64,000 bases of DNA from Streptomyces pyxinicus. Lineage in GTDB: Bacteria > Actinomycetota > Actinomycetes > Streptomycetales > Streptomycetaceae. The translations under genes were made by a program, and so were the position numbers. Below are positions 43,123-50,134 of this stretch, piece by piece (the first letter of the stretch is position 1; the number at the start of each line of letters is the position of its first letter). Under the pieces are notes generated by a model. It made no database searches. It saw nothing but the letters and a program-made list of their open reading frames with translations, and was not told the origin of the DNA. The DNA is taken from contig NZ_JANUGP010000001.1 in the NCBI RefSeq assembly GCF_024753135.1, forward strand, positions 434,001 through 498,000. Reading direction: 5' to 3'.

Positions 43123-43785
43123 ATGGTCGACATCGCCGAGGTCACCGCGTCCCCCAGCCCCGACCTGCTGACGCCGGACAACTGCGCGGTCCTGTTCGTG
43201 GACCACCAGCCGCAGATGTTCTTCGCCGCCGGCAGCGGCGACCGCACCGCGATCATCAACGCGGCGCAGGGCCTGGCCAAGGCGGCCAAGGTCTTCGACG
43301 TCCCCGTCGTGCTGAGCACCGTGGCCGCGGAGTCCTTCTCCGGTCCGATCATGCCGCAGCTCGCGGAGGTGTTCCCCGAGCAGGAGATCATCGACCGCAC
43401 GTCGATGAACGCCTGGGAGGACACCGCGTTCGTCGAAGCCGTCAAGGCGACCGGCCGCAAGAAGCTCGTCATCGCCGGTCTGTGGACGGAGGTCTGCGTG
43501 GTCCTGCCCACGCTCTCGGCCATCGCCCAGGGCTACGAGGTCTACGTGGTCACCGACGCGTCCGGCGGCGTCAGCCCGGCGGCCCACGAGCACGCCGTCC
43601 AGCGCATGATCCAGGCCGGTGCCGTCCCGGTCACCTGGCTCCAGGTGCTCCTGGAGCTGCAGCGGGACTGGGGCCGTACCGAGACGTACGTCCCGGTCAC
43701 CGAGGTGGCGAAGGAGCACGCCGGCGCCTACGGCCTCGGTGTGGTCTACGCGCAGGCCGTCATCGGCGCCCACGCCGCCGGCTGA
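43123..43785 (+). CDS. YcaC-like isochorismatase-family hydrolase
   Basis: A 220-aa cysteine hydrolase, close in pattern to E. coli YcaC: CAVLFVDHQPQM (Asp27), IIDRTSMNAWEDTAF, KKLVIAGLWTEVCVVLPTLS (Cys125) and VVTDASGGVS. Family enzymes use an Asp-Lys-Cys triad to hydrolyse amides or vinyl ethers; the Lys position seems to be Arg92 here. The substrate is not known. It follows the amidohydrolase by 118 nt and precedes DoxX and YoaK genes on the same strand. Confidence 0.9.
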   Translation: MVDIAEVTASPSPDLLTPDNCAVLFVDHQPQMFFAAGSGDRTAIINAAQGLAKAAKVFDVPVVLSTVAAESFSGPIMPQLAEVFPEQEIIDRTSMNAWEDTAFVEAVKATGRKKLVIAGLWTEVCVVLPTLSAIAQGYEVYVVTDASGGVSPAAHEHAVQRMIQAGAVPVTWLQVLLELQRDWGRTETYVPVTEVAKEHAGAYGLGVVYAQAVIGAHAAG

Positions 43786-43845
43786 GCCGCATTCCACGCG
43801 GGGAAGCGACGTACCGAGCAACGAGTCAGGAACAGGCGGGAAGAG

Positions 43846-44376
43846 ATGGATGCTGGACTGCTGGTCCTCCGGTTGGTCGCGGGACTGCTGGTCGCCGGCC
43901 ACGGAGTGCAGAAGGTGAGTTTCCGGCTCGGGGGCCACGGCCTGGCGGGCGGCACCGAGGAGTTCCGTCACGACGGTTTCCGCGGCGGCCGTCTGACCGC
44001 CGTGGTCGCGGGGGCCAGTCAGATCGGGGCCGGCCTGTTCCTGGCCGCGGGACTCCTCACGCCCCTGGCCGCGATGGCCGCCATGGGCGTGATGACGGTC
44101 GCGGGCACCGTCAAGTGGGGCAAGGGCCTCTGGGTGCAGAACGACGGCTACGAGTATCCGATGGTCCTCGTCCTCGTCTCGGCGGCACTGGCCCTCACGG
44201 GGCCCGGCCGGTGGTCCCTCGACCACGCGCTGGGCATCACCCCCTGGCCGGCGTGGGTCGCCTGGGCCGTGATCGTCGCCGGTCCGGCCAGCGGGCTGCT
44301 CACCCGCGCGGTACTGCACCGCGACCGCGAGCCGGCCCCGGCGGGAGGGAAGCCCCGTGCGCGGACTGCTGACTGA
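43846..44376 (+). CDS. DoxX family membrane protein
   Basis: A 176-aa integral membrane protein with four main helices (LLVLRLVAGLLVAGHGVQKV, VVAGASQIGAGLFLAAGLLT, AAMGVMTVAGTVK, YPMVLVLVSAALALTG) plus a C-terminal one. The GHGVQK start and ALTGPGRWSLDHA end are typical of DoxX/MhqP-type proteins, which associate with oxidoreductases in redox or thiol stress. GGGAAGAG precedes the ATG at 43846. Its last 20 nt overlap the YoaK gene. Confidence 0.88.
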   Translation: MDAGLLVLRLVAGLLVAGHGVQKVSFRLGGHGLAGGTEEFRHDGFRGGRLTAVVAGASQIGAGLFLAAGLLTPLAAMAAMGVMTVAGTVKWGKGLWVQNDGYEYPMVLVLVSAALALTGPGRWSLDHALGITPWPAWVAWAVIVAGPASGLLTRAVLHRDREPAPAGGKPRARTAD

Positions 44377-45094
44377 CGCGGTCCGCACGCTGGTCCCGCC
44401 CAGGGACGACCGCCACGGCCCGCTGCCTCCCCTGATGCTGGCCCTGACCGTGGTCACCGGTCTGGTCGACGCGGTGAGCTACCTGGCCCTGGGACACGTC
44501 TTCGTCGCCAACATGACCGGCAACGTGGTGTTCCTCGGCTTCTCCCTTGCCGGCGCCCCGAACCTGTCCGTGGTCGCCTCGGTCGTGGCACTGGCGGCGT
44601 TCCTCCTCGGCGCGCTGGCCGGCGGCGGTCTCGGCAGCCGCTTCGCCGCGCACCGCGGGCACCTGCTGAAGAGGGCCACCGCCGCGGAGACGGTCCTGGT
44701 GGCCGTCACCGTCGCCGTCACGGCGGCCACCGACGGCCGGGTCACCACCGGTGTCCAGTACACGCTGATCGTGTGCCTCGGACTCGGCATGGGCCTGCAG
44801 AACGCGGTCGCCCGGCGCGTCGGGGTCCCGGACCTCACCACGACCGTACTGACCCTGACCCTGACCGGGCTGGCCGCGGATTCGGGTCCGGCCGGCGGGG
44901 CGGCGCCGAGGGCCGGCCGCCGGATCCTGTCCGTGCTGGCCATGCTGCTCGGCGCCCTCGTCGGAGGCGAACTCGTCCTGCGCGGGCATCTGGTGCTCGC
45001 GCTGGGTCTGGCCCTGCTGCTCCTGGCGCTCACCTCCGTGGTCACCCACCGGCTGTCCGCCACCGACGCGGCCTGGGTCCGGTCGGCGTCCTGA
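44357..45094 (+). CDS. YoaK family (DUF1275) membrane protein
   Basis: A 245-aa membrane protein with six helices. The family hallmark is LVDAVSYLALGHVFVANMTG NVVFLGF (two adjacent stretches), followed by GLGMGLQNAVARRVGVPDLT and TTVLTLTLTGLAAD. The function of the family is not established. The GTG at 44357 lies within the DoxX gene and follows GGAGGGAAG, so the two are translationally coupled. A hairpin begins six nt after its stop. Confidence 0.9.
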   Translation: MRGLLTDAVRTLVPPRDDRHGPLPPLMLALTVVTGLVDAVSYLALGHVFVANMTGNVVFLGFSLAGAPNLSVVASVVALAAFLLGALAGGGLGSRFAAHRGHLLKRATAAETVLVAVTVAVTAATDGRVTTGVQYTLIVCLGLGMGLQNAVARRVGVPDLTTTVLTLTLTGLAADSGPAGGAAPRAGRRILSVLAMLLGALVGGELVLRGHLVLALGLALLLLALTSVVTHRLSATDAAWVRSAS

Positions 45095-45100
45095 GCCGTG

Positions 45101-45143
45101 GATCCCGGCTGCCGGCGGCACGTGTCCGCCGGCGGCCGGGATC
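45101..45143. terminator. 18-bp hairpin between convergent YoaK and AraC genes
   Basis: 45101-45118 pairs with 45126-45143 (GATCCCGGC-T-GCCGGCGG with CCGCCGGC-G-GCCGGGATC; the single mismatch can be a G-U pair) around CACGTGT. It lies six nt after the YoaK stop and 33 nt before the AraC stop, so it probably works in both directions. Confidence 0.8.
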
Positions 45144-45176
45144 TCTGGCCGTGCCGGGGGGTCTCGGCCGTCCGGT

Positions 45177-46142
45177 TCAGCCGCGGACCGGACGGCCGCA
45201 CCGCTGGGCGTCACCCCGCCACTCGCTCGGGGACATCCCGTAGGCGGCCCGGAACACGCGGCTGAAGTGGGTGGGGCTCCGGAAGCCCCAGCGACGGGCG
45301 ACCGCCGCGATGGTCATGTGATCCCAGGACCCCAGGGTGAGAGCGCGCCGGCATTCCTCAAGCCGCCGGCGCTGGATGAGCCGCCCGACCGTCGTCCCCT
45401 CGTCCTTGAAGAGCTTGTGCAGGTAGCGCACGGAGATGTGGTGGGCCCTGGCGATCATCTCGGGCGACAACTCCGCATCCCTGAGATGCCGGTCGATGAA
45501 CTCCACGATCTCCGACACCAACGGCACCCGGGCTCCGGGCTCACTCCGCGCTTGTTCGGCCAGGTGCTCGGTGGCCAGAGTGGACAGCAGGCTCACGGCG
45601 TTCCAGACGAGCATCTCACCGACCGTGGAGCGGGACACCGCCGCCGTGTCGGCGAGGTCGGACAGGAACGGCGAGAGCAGGGTGCCCAGCCGGGACGCCG
45701 CGGTGACCGGGGCGTTCGTGAGACGGGGCACGTCGGACCGGGCGAGCCCGAGGAGTTCGCGAGGGAGCAGGAAGACCTTGAGACGGAAGCGCTCGGGAAA
45801 GTCGAGTACGGACGGCCGGTGTAAGTCGTAGAAGCAGATGTCTCCCGGGCCCAGGAGTACGTCAGCGGCGCTTTCTTGCGCGCACGGCGCTCCGCCGCCG
45901 CCTCGCAGGCCCACGAAGAGGTACTCGCCGCTGTCCCGGGCGATCAGCCGCAGGGGCTGTCCGACGGTGCCCGGCTCGCCGTGCGGCCGCTTCTCCCAGG
46001 GCAGCCGTGCCGGGGCGGCGCCGTCCATGATGACGAGGTCGGACCCCATGGGCATCCGCCGGACGATGTGCCGCCGCGAGGACCCGTACGCCGAACCGCT
46101 CCGGCTGCCCACAGCCTTCGTACTGGTAGTGGACGTGCTCAC
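45177..46142 (-). CDS. AraC family regulator (paralogue of the 58401 gene)
   Basis: A 321-aa regulator. The N-terminal ligand-binding/cupin-like region (about 30-200; PGDICFYDLHRPSVLDFPER) is followed by two helix-turn-helix motifs (about 220-315): MIARAHHISVRYLHKLFKDE and IAAVARRWGFRSPTHFSRVF with AYGMSPSEWR at the end. The GTG at 46142 is chosen because GGAGG lies six nt before it; an upstream GTG at 46166 has no such site. The direct repeats at 40887/40909 are a possible target. It is very similar to the regulator at 58401. Confidence 0.9.
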   Translation of the reverse strand: MSTSTTSTKAVGSRSGSAYGSSRRHIVRRMPMGSDLVIMDGAAPARLPWEKRPHGEPGTVGQPLRLIARDSGEYLFVGLRGGGGAPCAQESAADVLLGPGDICFYDLHRPSVLDFPERFRLKVFLLPRELLGLARSDVPRLTNAPVTAASRLGTLLSPFLSDLADTAAVSRSTVGEMLVWNAVSLLSTLATEHLAEQARSEPGARVPLVSEIVEFIDRHLRDAELSPEMIARAHHISVRYLHKLFKDEGTTVGRLIQRRRLEECRRALTLGSWDHMTIAAVARRWGFRSPTHFSRVFRAAYGMSPSEWRGDAQRCGRPVRG

Positions 46143-46276
46143 CGCTTGCCTCCGAACTGTCGTCACACGAAGCGGCGACAGCGACGAACGCTGCGGCGGT
46201 CCCTACCGGGGCCGCGCGCTCCGGTGGCCCTGACGGGCCGTCGTCCACTTCGCCCGGAGCGTAGACAGGTGAAAGT

Positions 46277-48211
46277 TCAAAAAGAGTGACAGGAGAGTGA
46301 GGGTGCCGCGCCGCCCCCGGCCCGGCCCGCCAGGCGGTTCCGGGCGGCCTCGCGTTCGGCCGGGCTCTCATGCGCCTCGGTGAGTTCGGCGGCGAAGACG
46401 CGCAGCAGGTCGTGGAGCGCGTAGCGGCCCGGAGCGGGTTCGGAGACGAGGTGGGCGTCGGTGAGTTCGCCCAGGAGCACGCGGGTTCGGCGAACCGGCA
46501 GGCCGGCGAGCGCGGCGGCCTCGCCCAACGTGCCGTCGGCGCCGGGACGCAGGGACAGCAGCCGGAAGAGGCGGGAGCCGTCGGGCGACAGCGAGCGGTA
46601 CGAGCACCGGAAGGCGGCCCGGGCGTCGGACGTGCCGCCGGGCGCGGAGAAGGCGTCGAGGACCCCGCCGGCGGCACGGAGATCGGCGGCGACGGCGGAC
46701 AGCGGAACGTCCCGGCGGCTGTCGGCGCGGGCGGCGACGACGGCCAGTGCCAGCGGCAGGCCACCGCACCGGGCGATGATCTCCTCGGCGGCGTCGGGCT
46801 CGGCCGCCAGCCGTGCCGCGCCGATCCGCCGGGCCAGCGCGGTGTGCGCGTCCGCCGGGGACAGCGGTTCCAGACGCAGCGGACGGGCGCCCGAGGCGAT
46901 CAGGCCGGACAGCGCGCTACGACTCGTGACCACCGCCAGACAGCCCGGTGAGGCGGGCAGCAACGGGCGTACCCGCTCCGTGCCGGCGGCGTCGTCCAGG
47001 AGGACGAGGACGCGCCGGCCGGCGATCAGGCCGCGGTACAGGCCCGCCAGCGCGTCCACGCCGTCGGGCATGCGCCGGGGAGCCACTCCCAGGGCGGACA
47101 GCGCTCGGCGGAGCACCTCGGTGAGCGGTTCGGCGGCCCCCGCCGGATCGGCGCCTCCCAGCTCCATGTGCAGGTGGCCGTCCGGGAACCGGTGGGCGAA
47201 CCGGTGCGCCCAGTGCACGGCGAGCGTCGTCTTCCCGACCCCCGGCATTCCGCTGACCAGCACGATCGCGGGCGTCCGGGTACCGGCGGCGGAGTCGGCC
47301 AGCGTGGTCAGGCGGTCGAGTTCCGTCCCCCGGCCGGAGAAGACGGTGAGATCGGACGGCAACTGGGCGGGACGGGCGACGCGTGTCCCCGGCTCCCGCT
47401 GCCGCACGTCCCTGTTCTCCTGGACGGGCCACACCTGCCTGTTCTCCCGGACGGGCCACACCTGCTGGCGCACCACCCGGGTGTGGGCCGCGATCAGTTC
47501 GGGGCCGGGCGAGGTGCCCAGCTCCGCGGCCAGGTCGCGCCGGACGTCGCCGTAGGCCGCCAGGGCTTCCGCCTGCAGACCGCAGGCCGCCAGCGTCAGG
47601 ACGAGCCTGGCGTGCACCGGCTCGTTCAGCGGTTCGCGCCGGGCGGCCCGGCGCAGGAGCGGCAGTACCTGCCGTGCCTGGCCGCACAGCAGAGCGGCGT
47701 CGGCGGCCAGTTGGGTGGTCCGTACGAGTTCCCGCTCCACGGCCGCGAACCGGACGTGCTCACGCACGGCGGCGGGTATGCCCGCCGCCACCGGGCCACG
47801 CCACAGACCCAGCGCCGCGACGAAATGCCGTACGGCCGCTTCCGGGTCCGCGACGGCGGCGCGCCCGCCCCGCTCGGTGAGGTCGCGGAAGCGCAGGAGG
47901 TCGATGTCGTCGGTGGCCGCTTCCAGCACATAGCCGCCCGCGCGGCGGAGCAGCCACCGGCCGGTCGCTCGCGGCGGCAGGCCGGGCTCGAACAGCCTCC
48001 GCAGCGTGCCGGCGTAGCGGCGCACGACGTTGACGGCACTGGCCGGGGGCCGGCCGGCCCACAGCGTCTCGACGATCTCGCTCGTCGGCACCGGCCGCCC
48101 CGCCTGCACCAGGAGCAGAGCGAGCAGGGCCCGCTGCTGGGGGAAGCCGAGATCCAGTTCGTCCTCCCCGCGCCACACCCGCAGGGGTCCCAGCACTTCG
48201 AACCGCGTCAC
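46277..48211 (-). CDS. SARP/AfsR-type regulator lacking the TPR domain
   Basis: A 644-aa regulator. Order: OmpR-like winged helix (about 1-95; FEVLGPLRVWRGEDELDLGF), bacterial transcriptional activation domain (about 100-245), a short linker, and an NB-ARC ATPase (about 285-600; SGMPGVGKTTLAVHWAH Walker A, RVLVLLDD Walker B, RYALHDLLRVFAAEL). It ends soon after, at GAAPSLSCHSF, where the relative at 50135 continues into TPR repeats. GTG at 48211 with GGAG nine nt upstream gives the usual SARP N-terminus; ATG at 48256 is possible. SARPs activate secondary-metabolite genes, and the divergent MFS exporter is a likely target. Confidence 0.88.
   Translation of the reverse strand: MTRFEVLGPLRVWRGEDELDLGFPQQRALLALLLVQAGRPVPTSEIVETLWAGRPPASAVNVVRRYAGTLRRLFEPGLPPRATGRWLLRRAGGYVLEAATDDIDLLRFRDLTERGGRAAVADPEAAVRHFVAALGLWRGPVAAGIPAAVREHVRFAAVERELVRTTQLAADAALLCGQARQVLPLLRRAARREPLNEPVHARLVLTLAACGLQAEALAAYGDVRRDLAAELGTSPGPELIAAHTRVVRQQVWPVRENRQVWPVQENRDVRQREPGTRVARPAQLPSDLTVFSGRGTELDRLTTLADSAAGTRTPAIVLVSGMPGVGKTTLAVHWAHRFAHRFPDGHLHMELGGADPAGAAEPLTEVLRRALSALGVAPRRMPDGVDALAGLYRGLIAGRRVLVLLDDAAGTERVRPLLPASPGCLAVVTSRSALSGLIASGARPLRLEPLSPADAHTALARRIGAARLAAEPDAAEEIIARCGGLPLALAVVAARADSRRDVPLSAVAADLRAAGGVLDAFSAPGGTSDARAAFRCSYRSLSPDGSRLFRLLSLRPGADGTLGEAAALAGLPVRRTRVLLGELTDAHLVSEPAPGRYALHDLLRVFAAELTEAHESPAEREAARNRLAGRAGGGAAPSLSCHSF
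47411..47464. repeat. 27-bp in-frame duplication in the SARP linker
   Basis: CTGTTCTCC(T/C)GGACGGGCCA plus CACCTGC occurs twice, 47411-47437 and 47438-47464, with one difference. In the protein it gives the nonapeptide QVWPVRENR followed by QVWPVQENR between the activation and NB-ARC domains. Confidence 0.85.
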
Positions 48212-48409
48212 TTCGCCGAACTCCGTCTTGCCTCGTGCCCGGGTGGGCCGATCCATGGCGACAGCGTACGGACCCGGGGCGCGCCCACCGGCCCGGGCGA
48301 CGGCGCTGCCGGACCACACCCCGTGCGCTCTCGGTCAAGAGTGCGCCCTCCGCGGCCCCTAGGGTCACAGACGACCACACCCATCCGCCCCGCACCGGTC
48401 TGGACGAGT

Positions 48410-50131
48410 ATGAGCATCGCACCGTCGTCGCCAGGGCCCGCGGAGACCGACTCGCCGTGGGCGCCGCTCGCGGGGCGTGTCTTCCGGGCGCTGTGGATCG
48501 CCCAGTTGGTCTCCAACACCGGGAGCTGGATGCAGACGGTGGGCGCCCAGTGGCTGCTGGTCGGGCACGGCGCCGCGGTGGTGACGCTCGTGCAGACCGC
48601 CGCGAGTCTTCCCGTCGTCCTGCTGGCCCTGCCCTCCGGGGTGGCGGCCGACCGCTTCGACCGGCGCTCGGTGCTGCTGGCCGCGCAGTTCGCGATGCTC
48701 GCGGTGTCCGGCGTGCTGGCCGCACTGGCGTTCGCGGACGCCCTGACGCCGACGCTGCTCCTCGTGCTCACCTTCGCGCTGGGCTGCGGCACCGCGCTGA
48801 TGGGGCCGGCCTGGCAGGCGATCCAGCCCGAACTGGTGGAGCGCCGCCGGCTCGGCCAGGCCGCGGCTCTGGGCGCCGTGAACATGAACCTGGCCCGTGC
48901 CGTCGGCCCGGCACTCGGCGGGGCGGTGGTGGCCGCGACGGGCGCGGGGTGGGTCTTCGCCTTCAACGCCGCCTCGTACCTGGGCATCGCCGCCGTGCTC
49001 GTGCTCTGGCGGCGCCCGCCGGCGGCCGGCCCCGCCGCGGGCCGGGAACGGCTGGTGGCGGCCCTGTACGCCGGCCGCCGCTACGTGTGGAACGCGCCCG
49101 GAGTGCGACGGGTCCTGCTGCGCACCCTCCTGTTCGTCCCGGGCGGCGCCGCCCTGTGGGCGCTGCTGCCGTTGAGCGCGAGCCGCACTCTGGGGCTGGG
49201 CTCGGGCGGGTACGGGCTGCTGCTGGGAGCGGTGGGCCTGGGGGCGGTGGCGGGGGCCTTCGTGCTGCCCCGCGTCCGCCGGGTACTGGGGGCCAACGGC
49301 ACCCTCGTCGCCGGTGCGCTGGTGTTCGCCGGAGTGCCGGCGGTGCTGGCCACGGTGCGGGTGCCGTGGCTGGCGGCGGTCGCTCTGCTGCCGGCGGGCC
49401 TCGCCTGGATCGCGGTGCTGGCCACGCTCAACGCGGCCGTGCAGACGCGCCTTCCCGGCTGGGTCAGGGCCCGTGGCCTGGCCGTCTACCTCATGGTCTT
49501 CCAGGGCGGTCAGGCGCTGGCGGCACCCTTGTGGGGTGCGCTGGCCGACCGGGCGGGGCTCCGCGCCTGCCTGCTGGCCGCCTGCGCCGTGTCGCTGCTC
49601 GGCGCCGCGAGCGTACGCCGGTGGCCGCTGCACGACGCCGAGGGGATCGACCCCGCGCCGGCCGACCACTGGCCCACTCCTCCCCTGGTGTTCGAGCCGG
49701 GCGAGGCCGACGGCCCGGTCCTGGTCTCGGTCGTCTACCGCGTCCCCGCCGACGACCGCGCCGAGTTCACGGACCGGATGCGCCGTGTCGCCCGCTCCAG
49801 GCGCCGCACGGGCGCCGTCGACTGGGGCCTCTACCAGGACGGCGACGACCCGGAACGCTTCGTCGAGACCTACCTGGTCGCCACCTGGGCGGAACACCGC
49901 GCCCAGCACCGGGTCCGGCTCACGGCCACCGACCGCCGCCACGAGGAGCGGGCCCGCGAACTGCTCGTCCCGGGCACCCTGCCCGAGGTGACCCATGCCT
50001 TCGACACCGCGTCGGGGCCCGTGGTACCGGACGGGCCGGACCCTCGGGTACCGGGCTCCGGCGACACCGACACCGACACCGACACCGACCCCAGCCTCGG
50101 CTCCGGCTCCGGCTCCGGGATCTCCGGATAG
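48410..50131 (+). CDS. MFS_3 family exporter with C-terminal ABM-like domain
   Basis: A 573-aa transporter. Twelve helices (about 20-410) with LVSNTGSWMQTVGAQWLLVG at the N-terminus and GVAADRFDRRSVLL in the first cytoplasmic loop mark the EntS-like MFS_3 family. Then follows a soluble domain (about 440-540; VLVSVVYRVPADDRAEFTDR, RRTGAVDWGLYQDG, RFVETYLVATWAEH) that resembles antibiotic biosynthesis monooxygenase/ferredoxin-like folds and is usual in this family. The tail contains a DTDTDTDTD run. It diverges from the short SARP and converges with the long SARP, leaving only 3 nt between stops. Export of a metabolite or siderophore is inferred. Confidence 0.87.
   Translation: MSIAPSSPGPAETDSPWAPLAGRVFRALWIAQLVSNTGSWMQTVGAQWLLVGHGAAVVTLVQTAASLPVVLLALPSGVAADRFDRRSVLLAAQFAMLAVSGVLAALAFADALTPTLLLVLTFALGCGTALMGPAWQAIQPELVERRRLGQAAALGAVNMNLARAVGPALGGAVVAATGAGWVFAFNAASYLGIAAVLVLWRRPPAAGPAAGRERLVAALYAGRRYVWNAPGVRRVLLRTLLFVPGGAALWALLPLSASRTLGLGSGGYGLLLGAVGLGAVAGAFVLPRVRRVLGANGTLVAGALVFAGVPAVLATVRVPWLAAVALLPAGLAWIAVLATLNAAVQTRLPGWVRARGLAVYLMVFQGGQALAAPLWGALADRAGLRACLLAACAVSLLGAASVRRWPLHDAEGIDPAPADHWPTPPLVFEPGEADGPVLVSVVYRVPADDRAEFTDRMRRVARSRRRTGAVDWGLYQDGDDPERFVETYLVATWAEHRAQHRVRLTATDRRHEERARELLVPGTLPEVTHAFDTASGPVVPDGPDPRVPGSGDTDTDTDTDPSLGSGSGSGISG
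50063..50086 (+). repeat. hexanucleotide repeat (GACACC)4 in the exporter 3' end
   Basis: Four perfect GACACC units encode the Asp-Thr run near the C-terminus, followed closely by a GGCTCC repeat (Gly-Ser run). Being a multiple of three, copy-number changes would keep the frame. Confidence 0.9.
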
Positions 50132-50134
50132 CGC

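Noticed and set aside
46167..46276. A TPR remnant downstream of the short SARP
   Set aside because: The ~130 nt beyond its stop show no TPR-like translation in any frame, so a simple frameshift was not supported.
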